A DNA stretch of 8,112 bases, taken from the NCBI GenBank assembly GCA_900546455.1, contig URCS01000078.1, positions 1-8,112 of the forward strand, read 5' to 3'. Within the stretch, counting starts at the first letter, position 1; every line of letters begins with the position of its first letter. Source of the DNA: an uncultured Collinsella sp. GTDB taxonomy: Bacteria > Actinomycetota > Coriobacteriia > Coriobacteriales > Coriobacteriaceae. The translations under genes were made by a program, and so were the position numbers. Below, piece by piece: positions 1-7,838 of the stretch. The notes beneath the pieces were generated by a model. That model was not told the origin of the DNA. It saw nothing but the letters and a program-made list of their open reading frames with translations, and searched no databases.

Positions 1-37
1 GGGTAGCTAAAAAAGCCCCGTCCCAAATTAGCTACCC
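1..37 (-). repeat. Inverted repeat downstream of dnaE, possible terminator
   Basis: Positions 1-10 and 28-37 are perfect reverse complements (GGGTAGCTAA / TTAGCTACCC) around a 17-nt centre. It begins 15 bp after the dnaE stop, so it would form a stem-loop in the 3' end of the dnaE transcript. On the minus strand a run of six T (positions 14-9) follows GGGGC, but it overlaps the 3' arm instead of following the stem, so this is not a textbook intrinsic terminator. The window starts at the first base of the arm, so the element may extend further left. It could be a terminator or a dispersed palindromic repeat. Confidence 0.45.
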
Positions 38-51
38 CGCCAACGCCGTCC

Positions 52-3000
52 TTAAATCACCGTCACTCTGCCTTGGTTACCCACGATGGCCTTGGCCTCG
101 GCCAGCAGCGGAATCGAGCGCGCGTTGACCTTGGCCGGCACCTCAGCGCGCAGCACGCGCCCGTCGACTTGCTCAATAAAGATCTCCACGCGGTCGCCGC
201 CCGGGTTAGTGGTGAGCACCGTGGCCAGGCGCGCCATGTTGCCCTGGCTAAAGCGGCTGTTGGGCACCATGACCTCAAACACCTTGGGCTTGTTGTTCTC
301 CTCGTTGAGCTCGAGCGGCACGATCTCCTGCGCGATGATCTGGTCGCCGCGGTCCGAGCGCTCGAGTTTGCCCTTAATGCGCACAAACGCGTCGGACAGC
401 TGCACGCCGGTCTCGGGATCGACCTCGCCGTACAGATACCCCTCGGCCTCCTTGTAGGTCTTGGGGAACACGACGACGGTGGCCTCGCCTTCCATGTCCT
501 CGAGCTGAACGATGCCCATGGGGTCGCCGTTTTTGGTCACGCGTTTGGACACGCTCGAGACCATGCCGGCCCACCACAGCGCCTTACCCTCGGGAATCTC
601 CTGGTTGATGGTGCCACCCGTAGGATTCTGAACTTCATAGCCGGTGTCGATCTGCGAGAACGAGAAGTCGCGCGCTTTGCCGAGCGCATACTCAAACGGG
701 CGCAGCGGGTGGTCCGAGACATAGATGCCCAGAACTTCCTTCTCCTGGCTCAGCTTGAGGTGGCGGTCCCATTCCTGGCCATCCGGATCGGGCACGCTCA
801 CCTCAAAGCCCGAGCCCTCAACGTCACCAAACATATCGAAGAACGACGTCTGGCCGCTCGCACGATCCTTCTGGCGCTTTACCGCGGCATCGATGATGTT
901 CTCGGGGTTGTTCTTGTCCACAAAGTGCATCATCTGGCGACGCGGATACCCCGTGGAGTCGAAGGCGCCTGCCTTGATCAGCGATTCGATCACGCGGCGG
1001 TTGGCCTGGCTGGAGTCCACGCGCTCGACAAAGTCGTGCAGCGTCTTAAACGGACCGCCCGCCTCGCGCTCGGCGATAATCGCCTGCGCCACGCCGGTGC
1101 CCACGCCGCGGATGCCGGCCAGACCAAAGCGTACGCCTTCCTTGGTAGCCGTGAACTCGGTGCCGGACTCGTTGACATCTGGCGAAAGCACGGGGATGCC
1201 GTCGTGACGGCATGCCGAGACGTAGTGCACGATCTTGTCGGTCTTGCCCGTATAGGACGTCAGAACGGCCGCCATGTACTCGTGCGGATAGTGCGCCTTG
1301 AGCCACGCCGTCTGCATAACCAGGATGGCATAGCCGGCGGAGTGCGACTTGTTGAAGGCGTAAGATGCGAACTCGAGAACATCGTCCCAAATCTTCTGGG
1401 CGACCTCGCGCGTGTAGTTGTTCTTGATGGCGCCGTTCATCCAGTGGTCGTAGGTGGTCTCGTCCGAGCCATCCTCCCAGTGGAGCACCGTCGACGTGAG
1501 CAGCTTGATCTTTTTCTTAGCCACGGGCTTACGGATACGCGAGTCCGATTCGCCCTTGGAGAAGCCGCACATCTCGACGGAGATGAGCATAACCTGCTCC
1601 TGGTAGACCATGGTGCCGTAGGTTTCGCCCAGGATGTCGTCCAGACGGTCGTCGTAGGAGACGGCCGGCTCCTTGCCGTTCATACGGTTGATGTAGGACG
1701 AAACCATGCCGGCGCCCAGCGGGCCCGGGCGGTACAGAGCGATCAATGCCACGACGTGCTTGTACTCGGTGGGCTTCATGTTCTTGATCGTGGCCGTCAT
1801 GCCGGCGGACTCGACCTGGAAGACGCCGGCGGTGTGACCGGAGCCCATGAGCTTAAAGATCTCGGGATCGTCAAAGGGAATATCTTCCTCTTTGATGTCG
1901 ATGCCGAAGTTCTTCTTGATGTTGGCCTTTGCCTTGGAGATAACCGTCAGCGTACGCAGGCCCAGGAAGTCCATCTTGAGCAGGCCCATGTCGGCAACGG
2001 TATGGCCCTCGTACTGGGTAATCTCGACGCCGCCCTTGGTATCGAGCTTGGTGGGCACGTGCTCGTTGACGGGGTCGCGGCAGATCAGAACGGCGCACGC
2101 GTGCACGCCCTCGCCACGGGTGAGGCCCTCGATCGAGAGCGCCGTGTCGATGATGCGGCGGGCGTCGTCGTCCTTTTTATAGGCCTCGGCAAAGTCGGGG
2201 TTAAACAGATCCTCTTTGCCGGGTTGCTTTTCGAGCACCTGCTTGAGCTTGACCTTGGGGTCGCTCGAGACCATCTTGGACAGGCGCTGGCCCATGTAGA
2301 CCGGGTAGTCCAGAACGCGCGCGGCGTCGTTGATGGCCTGCTTGGCCTTGATGGTCGAGTAGGTAATGACGTGGGTGACCTTCTCGGGACCGTAGAGCTG
2401 GCGAACGTGCTCCACGACCTCGAGGCGCCGCTCATCGTCGAAGTCCATATCGATATCGGGCATCTCGGTACGCTGCGGAGACAGGAACCTCTCGAACATC
2501 AGGCCGTTCTCGAGCGGGTCGAACGCGGTGATGTTCATGGCGTAGGCGACGATAGCGCCGGCGGCCGAGCCACGGCCGGGGCCGACGCCGATGCCGTTGT
2601 CCTTGGCCCATTGCACGTACTCGGCAACGATCAAGAAGTAGGCAGCGAAGCCCTTGTCGCAGATGACCTTGTATTCGTACTCAAAGCGCTCTTTGATGTT
2701 GACGCCGCCGATCTCGCGCGTGGCCCAGTCGTCACCGTAGTGTTGGCGCAGGCCCTTCTCGCACTCGCGGCGGAACTGGCTCTCGTGCGTCTCGCCGGGA
2801 TCGAGCAGCGGGAAGCGCGGCAGGATGATGGAGTCCCAGTCCAGCTCGACGTAGCACTTATCGGCGATCTCGATCGTGTTGTCGCAGGCCTCGGGGCAAT
2901 ACGGGAACATCGCCCGCATCTCCTCCTCGGTCTTCATGTAAAACTCCGAGCCGGTCATGCGCATGCGGTTGGGGTCGTCGACTTTGGCGTTCATGCCAAT

Positions 3001-3855
3001 ACACATGATGACGTCCTGCACGGGCGCGTCCTCGCGGCGCAGGTAGTGGAAGTCGTTGGTGGCGATGACCTTGACGCCCACCTGTTTGGCAATGTCGATG
3101 AGCGTGCGGTCCATCTGCTCGTCGGTCAGGCCGTTATCGGTGGTAATGCCGTGTTCCTGGATTTCGATGTAGAAGTCGCCGGGGTCAAAGGTATCGCGGA
3201 AGGTCTCGGCCCACTTGATGGCGCCTTCCATGTCACCGCGGTCGATGTACTTGGGGATGATACCCGCGATACAGGCGCTGGTGCAGATCATGCCCTTGGC
3301 GTGGCGGCGCAGGTTGTCGAGCGTCACGCGGGGCTTATAGTAAAAGCCCTGCACGGCGGCCTCGGAGACCGTCTGCATCAGGTTGACGTAGCCCTCCTGG
3401 TCCTTGGCCAGAAGGATCATGTGGTAGAGCTCGGGCTTGTGGTCGCGGGCGAGCGTCTCGTCCGGCGTAAAGTAGACCTCGCAGCCAAAGATGGGCTTAA
3501 TGACCAGGGGCGGCTTGAGCTCGTCGATGTTGCCCTTCTCGTCCCACATGGCCATGTCTTTGACGTACTGGGCATGCTCGCGCGGGTTTTCCTCGGGATC
3601 GGGCTCCACCAGCTCGTCGCGGCGGTCCTTTTCCAAGAAGGCCTTGTCGTGGCTCCAGGTTTTGTACTCGGGCGTGTTGTGATTGACGGCGTCGCAGGCC
3701 AGCGCCAAGTCGGGTACGCCGTACATGTAACCGTGGTCGGTAATGGCAACGGCGGGCATACCCAGCTCAACGGCACGGTTGACCATATCCTGGATACGGG
3801 TTGCGCCGTCGAGCATGGAAAAAACAGTGTGATTGTGCAGATGGACGAATGCCAT
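52..3855 (-). CDS. dnaE: DNA polymerase III alpha subunit (replicative polymerase)
   Basis: This is the catalytic subunit of the chromosomal replicase, which adds dNTPs at the fork while held on the beta clamp. The 1267-residue product is complete and slightly longer than typical DnaE (about 1160-1180). In order: an N-terminal PHP domain (about 1-290) with H7, H9, D16, H41, E126, H145, C195, D268 and H270; the polymerase core with GPGRGSAAG (425-433), the catalytic aspartates in PDIDMDFDD (D469, D471) and KMDFLGL (D629); YRPGPLG (708-714) and FNKSHSAGYA (834-843); a helix-hairpin-helix region (911-927); a clamp-binding motif QTSFF (1002-1006); and an OB-fold (about 1092-1136). About 60 extra residues lie in the PHP domain (roughly 56-115). 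The ATG start gives the family-typical MAFVHLHNHT and has GGAG 8 nt upstream. Identification is firm; the Coriobacteriia assignment is from overall resemblance. Confidence 0.97.
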   Translation of the reverse strand: MAFVHLHNHTVFSMLDGATRIQDMVNRAVELGMPAVAITDHGYMYGVPDLALACDAVNHNTPEYKTWSHDKAFLEKDRRDELVEPDPEENPREHAQYVKDMAMWDEKGNIDELKPPLVIKPIFGCEVYFTPDETLARDHKPELYHMILLAKDQEGYVNLMQTVSEAAVQGFYYKPRVTLDNLRRHAKGMICTSACIAGIIPKYIDRGDMEGAIKWAETFRDTFDPGDFYIEIQEHGITTDNGLTDEQMDRTLIDIAKQVGVKVIATNDFHYLRREDAPVQDVIMCIGMNAKVDDPNRMRMTGSEFYMKTEEEMRAMFPYCPEACDNTIEIADKCYVELDWDSIILPRFPLLDPGETHESQFRRECEKGLRQHYGDDWATREIGGVNIKERFEYEYKVICDKGFAAYFLIVAEYVQWAKDNGIGVGPGRGSAAGAIVAYAMNITAFDPLENGLMFERFLSPQRTEMPDIDMDFDDERRLEVVEHVRQLYGPEKVTHVITYSTIKAKQAINDAARVLDYPVYMGQRLSKMVSSDPKVKLKQVLEKQPGKEDLFNPDFAEAYKKDDDARRIIDTALSIEGLTRGEGVHACAVLICRDPVNEHVPTKLDTKGGVEITQYEGHTVADMGLLKMDFLGLRTLTVISKAKANIKKNFGIDIKEEDIPFDDPEIFKLMGSGHTAGVFQVESAGMTATIKNMKPTEYKHVVALIALYRPGPLGAGMVSSYINRMNGKEPAVSYDDRLDDILGETYGTMVYQEQVMLISVEMCGFSKGESDSRIRKPVAKKKIKLLTSTVLHWEDGSDETTYDHWMNGAIKNNYTREVAQKIWDDVLEFASYAFNKSHSAGYAILVMQTAWLKAHYPHEYMAAVLTSYTGKTDKIVHYVSACRHDGIPVLSPDVNESGTEFTATKEGVRFGLAGIRGVGTGVAQAIIAEREAGGPFKTLHDFVERVDSSQANRRVIESLIKAGAFDSTGYPRRQMMHFVDKNNPENIIDAAVKRQKDRASGQTSFFDMFGDVEGSGFEVSVPDPDGQEWDRHLKLSQEKEVLGIYVSDHPLRPFEYALGKARDFSFSQIDTGYEVQNPTGGTINQEIPEGKALWWAGMVSSVSKRVTKNGDPMGIVQLEDMEGEATVVVFPKTYKEAEGYLYGEVDPETGVQLSDAFVRIKGKLERSDRGDQIIAQEIVPLELNEENNKPKVFEVMVPNSRFSQGNMARLATVLTTNPGGDRVEIFIEQVDGRVLRAEVPAKVNARSIPLLAEAKAIVGNQGRVTVI

Positions 3856-3863
3856 GTGATGAG

Positions 3864-3867
3864 CTCC
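3864..3867 (-). promoter_or_regulatory. Ribosome binding site of dnaE
   Basis: GGAG on the minus strand lies 8 nt before the ATG at 3853-3855. It supports the chosen start, which also places the PHP-domain histidines at the usual distance from the N-terminus. Confidence 0.6.
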
Positions 3868-3894
3868 GATGCGGGTTCGTGTTCTGACTGAACG

Positions 3895-3925
3895 ATTTTA
3901 CCCCACGGCACGGACAGCACCCGAA
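3895..3925 (-). promoter_or_regulatory. Weak candidate promoter of dnaE
   Basis: TAAAAT (3895-3900) resembles a -10 box and ends 39 bp before the dnaE ATG. The best -35-like hexamer is TTCGGG (3920-3925) at a long 19-bp spacing, which is a poor match. The stretch just upstream is GC-rich, so the AT-rich hexamer stands out, but the call is an inference. It would give dnaE its own promoter downstream of the palindromic element. Confidence 0.3.
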
Positions 3926-3955
3926 CCTAGCCAAACCAACACGGCTCCTCTTGAG

Positions 3956-4018
3956 TTGCGGTGGAATAGTTCCCGTTAGGGCCACCTGGGCCGCAATACA
4001 GGAACTATTCCACCGCAA
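3956..4018. repeat. 63-bp palindromic element with perfect 18-bp inverted arms
   Basis: The arm at 3956-3973 (TTGCGGTGGAATAGTTCC) is the exact reverse complement of 4001-4018, with 27 bp between. Beyond the perfect part, two further base pairs match after one mismatch (3975-3976 with 3998-3999). Each arm contains its own small dyad, GGAA-TAG-TTCC. The centre holds GGCC at 3980-3983 and 3989-3992, which can pair as an inner hairpin. It starts 12 bp after the helicase stop and ends about 100 bp before the dnaE start. There is no following T-run, so it is not a classical intrinsic terminator. It looks more like a REP-type dispersed palindrome or a tiny MITE; I see no target-site duplication. Confidence 0.75.
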
Positions 4019-4030
4019 GTTATCTGAGGG

Positions 4031-7000
4031 CTAGAGGTTGTAGATGACTACTTGAGGTTCGGCGGGTTCGACGAAGATGGTTGGATCCGGCTGCTCCACG
4101 CGGACGAACCTGACGGTCACGGCCTCAAAGCCCGCCTTGTGTAGAACATCAGCGTAGACGCGCGCCTGCAGGGCGTGCTTCTCCTGCAGCTGTTCCGGCG
4201 TCTCATCCGGCGTGCCGCCCGTCTTGTAGTCGATGACCAGCGCGCGTGACGGATCGGCCGGGTCGGTCGCCAGTGCATCGATGGCTCCCTCGGCATAGGC
4301 ACCGTAGCGAGCGATGTCCTCGTCCTCGCAGCCCAGCGAAAAGAACGGCACCTCGGCACGAACGCACGGCCACGCGAGTAGGTCGGCACGAACAGCCGAC
4401 TTGAGCCAGCGGTCCAGGGCAACGTCGAAGCGCTCACGCTGCTCCGGCGTCAGGCGCCACAGGTGCGCCAGCGCATCGGCACGCGCAGCGGGCAACGCAT
4501 CGGCACCCATCTCGATGAGCCACTGGCAGGCAGCGTGGAACGCCGAGCCCAGCGCCATGGGGTTGCCGGCGGGCTCAACGGCGTCCACGTCTGCATCGGC
4601 CATCTCCGAGCCATCCGACTCGGCATCATCGCCGGACTCGTCCATGGGAACACGAGCCTCGGCGGCACGGTCCTCGGACTCGGCATGCAGCGCCGCGGCA
4701 ATTGACGAGTAGCTGTACGAATCGCGCACCGGATACGGGCAGATGCCCATGCGCACGCCCACCGCCTGGGGATACACGAGTTCAAACGCATCGGGCTCGG
4801 GGTCGGCAGGACCGGGGACGGCGGCGCGGGTATCTGCACCGGCACCCTCCGGCTCCGCATCGCCGCGGACAAGCCTGCCCTCGACATCCAGCGAAGCGTT
4901 GGCCTCAAACGCCTGCTCGCCAAAGGTAAAGCCCGCGAGCGAGATGAGCTCGTAGTCGCCCGGCTTGGAGTTGTCGAACACCAAACGGTCGCTATCGAGC
5001 TGCGGCATGTCCAGAGCGTCCGTCGGCAGAATGCGGCGCAGGACATCGTAGGTCAGATCCGTCTCGACATCGAAGGTCGGCGCCGTCACCTTGCCGCGGC
5101 TCACGCCGGCATCCATCGCCAAAATCACCAGCTCGCGTGCACGCGTCATGGCAACATAGAGCAAGCGGGCCCGCTCCTCGAGCGAAAGCTGCAGGTCGTC
5201 GTTGCGCAGGCGAGCAAATGCCTCGGCGGGAGAGCCCGTCGCACAGACATCCTCCATGAGCTCCGGCGGCAGCCATAGCGACGTGCCCTTGCCCTTAAAC
5301 GCATGCTCAAACTGCTTTTTAACGTCGTCGCCCTTCACAAAGGTTCCGTCGGCGAGCTTAACGCCGTCGAAGCGTGCCGGCAGTGCCACGACCTGCGCTC
5401 CACCCTCGACGCGACCCATCTGAGCCGCACCGGACGATTTGCGCACGCCAAAGCACTCGGCGACCGCCACGACCGGATATTCCAGGCCCTTGGATGCGTG
5501 CACCGTCATGATGCGCACCGCGCCGTCGCCCTCCTCGTTGAGGGCACCCGGGGCTTCCTTGCCCGCTAGGAAGCGATCGAAGGCAAGCGCGATGGAACGC
5601 GGCGAGTTGCCGAACTCGGCCTCCGCCTCGGCCACAGCGTCGAGCGCCTTGAGCACGTTGGCGGCAATGGCCTTGCCCTCGGGACCACGCTGTGCCAGAC
5701 GCACAAACCAGCCGGAGGCGTTGACCACGTCGCGCGCGATGGCTGCGAACGAATCGCGGCCCACGCGACGAAGCGCATACCGCAGCACCTCGCGGGCGCG
5801 CGTCACGAGCGGCAAGCCCTGCAAGCCCGGCACATCGGAATCGCTCATGATGCCCACGTCGATATTCCTGCGCGAGGTCTCCCCTGTCTGCTCGTCGAGC
5901 TTGGTCGCCAGCGCTAGGAACTCCTGGGCGCCGAGCGCAAACATCGGCGAGGCCAGCAGCGGCATAAGGCCCTGCGCCGTATCGGCCGGATTGGCGAGCG
6001 CACAAACCAGGGCGCGCACCGTCTGCACCTCGGCGGCTTGGGCAAAGACCGAGCCGCCCGCGATGACGCAGTCGAGCCCCTGGTCGCGGAAGGCCTGTGC
6101 GTAGACGTCTGCGTTGGTCATGCGGCCCAGCAGCAGCACCATGCCGCCCTGGGGCTGGCCGGCATCGGCAAGCGCGCGGAATCGCCCCGCGATTGCACGG
6201 GCCTTGGCCTGTGTGCGCTCCTGCGTACTGCCGCCGGCAACAAAGAGGGCCTGGCGACGCGAGGCGTCTGCCACCAGCGTGTCCTTGCGGCCGTCGCTCG
6301 CCTCAAGGTCCAAAAAGCCCTGCATCAGGCCGCCGTCATCGCCGTCGAAGACGCGTGCCACGTAACGCAGTACCTCGTCGTGGCTGCGGAAGTTGCGCAC
6401 GAGCTTGACGAGCTCGCCGGCGGGGGCGTCAGTCACGGCAGTCGCCTCGGGCGCGGCAGACGAGCCCACCTTGCGCTCCTGGCGACGGAACACCTCGACC
6501 TCAGCGCCGCGAAAGCGATAGATCGACTGCTGCGCATCGCCCACGGTACACAGCGCACGCTCCCCCGCGCCGGTCAGGTAACGGATCAGGTCGACCTGCA
6601 TCTGGTCGGTATCCTGGAACTCGTCGATCATGACCATCTTAAAGCGGCCCTCGTATGCCGCTCGGATGGCTGGGTAATCGCGCAGGGCCTCGTAGGCCAT
6701 ACGCAGCAAGTCGTTGTTGTCGAGGGCAGACTGGCTGGCCTTGAGCGCGCGGTACTCAGCCTCTACAGAGCGGGCCAAGCCCGCCAGCGCATCGAGCGCC
6801 GGACCACCGCAGGCAAGCACGATATTGATAAACGCATCGGCGGCCTCGGCCTTGAGCAGTTCGACCTGCTCCTTGGGGAATGCCTTGCTCGCCCGAGGCA
6901 TGCTGCACGACATCATGAGTCGCGCCGCATCCTCCATGGTTTTGCCGCTCGCCTCAAACGCGTCGATGGCATCGAGTGCCACCTGCGCTTTCTCGGTCGC

Positions 7001-7720
7001 GGCCTTGCTTGCGCCCAGCGCCGCACGATAGGCATCGGCGAGTGCCGAGGTATCGGCCTGGCCGCGCGCCACGCACACGTCGTCCATACCGCCCGGCAGC
7101 TGGCTCGAGAGCTCCAGCAGCTCACGCACCAGGCCCTTGATGGTGGTGCCGGCGCCAAAGAGGCCACCCTCGCCTGCCATGGGATACCAGGCGTAGAGGC
7201 TTTTAAGCGAAGCGGCGAGCTCGGGGGCGGCATCGGGCGCCGTCGCTCGGGCCAGCACATGCTCAACAGCCTGATCCATAAGCTCATCGGTATCGGTAAG
7301 CACCGTGAACTCGGGATCGATGCCCAGCTCCAACGCATGCGCGCGCAGGATGCGCGAACACATGCCGTGAATGGTCGAGATCCACGCATCGTCGACGGTC
7401 AGGGCCTCCTCGTCCATACCCTCTTCGATAAGCGCGCGACGCACGCGGTCGCGAATCTCGGCCGCGGCATCTTTGGTAAAGGTAATGGCGAGCACCTGAT
7501 CCAGATGCTCGACAAACGGACCGGATTCGGGCGAGAGCGCATAGACGATGCGGCGCGTGAGGGTAAAGGTCTTGCCCGAGCCGGTGACGCCCAGCAGCGT
7601 CTGCTCGTCCAGCCCCATCTCCAGTCCGCTGGCCAGGGCCTCGATGGCCTCCGGCTGATCCCCGGTGGGCTTATAGGAGGAAACCAATTTGAACATTTCC
7701 TGCTTGCTTTGCTCACTCAT
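4031..7720 (-). CDS. addA: AddA/RecB-type helicase-nuclease with a UvrB-derived N-terminus (chimeric frame)
   Basis: From about residue 54 onward this is an SF1A helicase plus RecB-family nuclease that would resect double-strand breaks for recombination, normally with an AddB partner. Visible motifs: Walker A GSGKT (47-51); motif Ia ITFTKDAAAEI (79-89); WISTIHGMC (113-121); Walker B MIDEFQDT (364-371); motif III GDAQQSIYRFRG (394-405); motif IV RNFRS (442-446); motif V TVHASKGLEYP (739-749); motif VI LLYVAMTRAR (853-862). The C-terminal nuclease shows H1062, E1123, D1148, D1164-Y-K1166 and Q1185, so it appears intact. A strongly acidic linker (about 1016-1050) separates the two. Total length, 1229, is near that of Bacillus AddA. 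The native AddA N-terminus is missing: residues 1-46 are UvrB sequence, and the switch falls inside Walker A. No addB is visible. The addA name is by architecture; RecB-like is the alternative. Confidence 0.88.
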   Translation of the reverse strand: MSEQSKQEMFKLVSSYKPTGDQPEAIEALASGLEMGLDEQTLLGVTGSGKTFTLTRRIVYALSPESGPFVEHLDQVLAITFTKDAAAEIRDRVRRALIEEGMDEEALTVDDAWISTIHGMCSRILRAHALELGIDPEFTVLTDTDELMDQAVEHVLARATAPDAAPELAASLKSLYAWYPMAGEGGLFGAGTTIKGLVRELLELSSQLPGGMDDVCVARGQADTSALADAYRAALGASKAATEKAQVALDAIDAFEASGKTMEDAARLMMSCSMPRASKAFPKEQVELLKAEAADAFINIVLACGGPALDALAGLARSVEAEYRALKASQSALDNNDLLRMAYEALRDYPAIRAAYEGRFKMVMIDEFQDTDQMQVDLIRYLTGAGERALCTVGDAQQSIYRFRGAEVEVFRRQERKVGSSAAPEATAVTDAPAGELVKLVRNFRSHDEVLRYVARVFDGDDGGLMQGFLDLEASDGRKDTLVADASRRQALFVAGGSTQERTQAKARAIAGRFRALADAGQPQGGMVLLLGRMTNADVYAQAFRDQGLDCVIAGGSVFAQAAEVQTVRALVCALANPADTAQGLMPLLASPMFALGAQEFLALATKLDEQTGETSRRNIDVGIMSDSDVPGLQGLPLVTRAREVLRYALRRVGRDSFAAIARDVVNASGWFVRLAQRGPEGKAIAANVLKALDAVAEAEAEFGNSPRSIALAFDRFLAGKEAPGALNEEGDGAVRIMTVHASKGLEYPVVAVAECFGVRKSSGAAQMGRVEGGAQVVALPARFDGVKLADGTFVKGDDVKKQFEHAFKGKGTSLWLPPELMEDVCATGSPAEAFARLRNDDLQLSLEERARLLYVAMTRARELVILAMDAGVSRGKVTAPTFDVETDLTYDVLRRILPTDALDMPQLDSDRLVFDNSKPGDYELISLAGFTFGEQAFEANASLDVEGRLVRGDAEPEGAGADTRAAVPGPADPEPDAFELVYPQAVGVRMGICPYPVRDSYSYSSIAAALHAESEDRAAEARVPMDESGDDAESDGSEMADADVDAVEPAGNPMALGSAFHAACQWLIEMGADALPAARADALAHLWRLTPEQRERFDVALDRWLKSAVRADLLAWPCVRAEVPFFSLGCEDEDIARYGAYAEGAIDALATDPADPSRALVIDYKTGGTPDETPEQLQEKHALQARVYADVLHKAGFEAVTVRFVRVEQPDPTIFVEPAEPQVVIYNL
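7562..7720 (-). pseudogene. uvrB: 5' fragment of uvrB (excinuclease ABC subunit B), joined in frame to addA
   Basis: UvrB is the damage-verifying SF2 helicase-like subunit of the UvrABC excinuclease. The first 53 residues here carry its N-terminal signature: FKLVSSYKPTGDQPEAIEAL (10-29), with the DQP adenine-recognition motif at 21-23, and QTLLGVTGSGKTFT (40-53), the UvrB Walker A. A true UvrB continues after GKTFT with a sequence like M-A-N-V-I; here it becomes LTRRIVYAL, which is AddA-type. Only about 50 of the usual ~660 residues are present. Codon use also differs from the rest of the frame (AAA, TTG, GTT, TCC TCC TAT near the start). The start may be the first ATG (7718-7720), which has a strong RBS, or the ATG of M9. 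Confidence 0.85.
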
Positions 7721-7728
7721 CGGAAATT

Positions 7729-7734
7729 TCTCCT
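7729..7734 (-). promoter_or_regulatory. Ribosome binding site of the uvrB-type start
   Basis: AGGAGA on the minus strand lies 8 nt before the ATG at 7718-7720. This strong Shine-Dalgarno favours that ATG over the internal ATG at residue 9, where only a GCAGGAA immediately precedes the codon. Confidence 0.75.
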
Positions 7735-7838
7735 ATCACAGCAGCCTTTTCGCTCCTGTTTACATCCTCGTTTAGAAAACAATCCCATTTTATCAAAATG
7801 CAGTCCTAGCCGCTTCATTCTCTGTTCATCAGTGGTTC

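Noticed and set aside
73..3891. A 1272-codon open frame on the plus strand covering all of dnaE
   Set aside because: It lies opposite a certain dnaE gene and arises from GC-rich codon bias, which removes stops from the antisense frame. The translation is Val/Leu/His/Gly-rich with no recognisable domain.
3895..4030. A second small gene in the addA-dnaE spacer, including an 83-codon minus-strand frame starting at 4018
   Set aside because: That frame is made of the palindromic element and then runs into the dnaE 5' end in another frame. It has no RBS and no protein-like features.
7674..7680. A perfect-looking plus-strand Shine-Dalgarno (TAGGAGG)
   Set aside because: It is the complement of the UvrB codons for Ser-Ser-Tyr, and no start codon follows at a useful distance on the plus strand.
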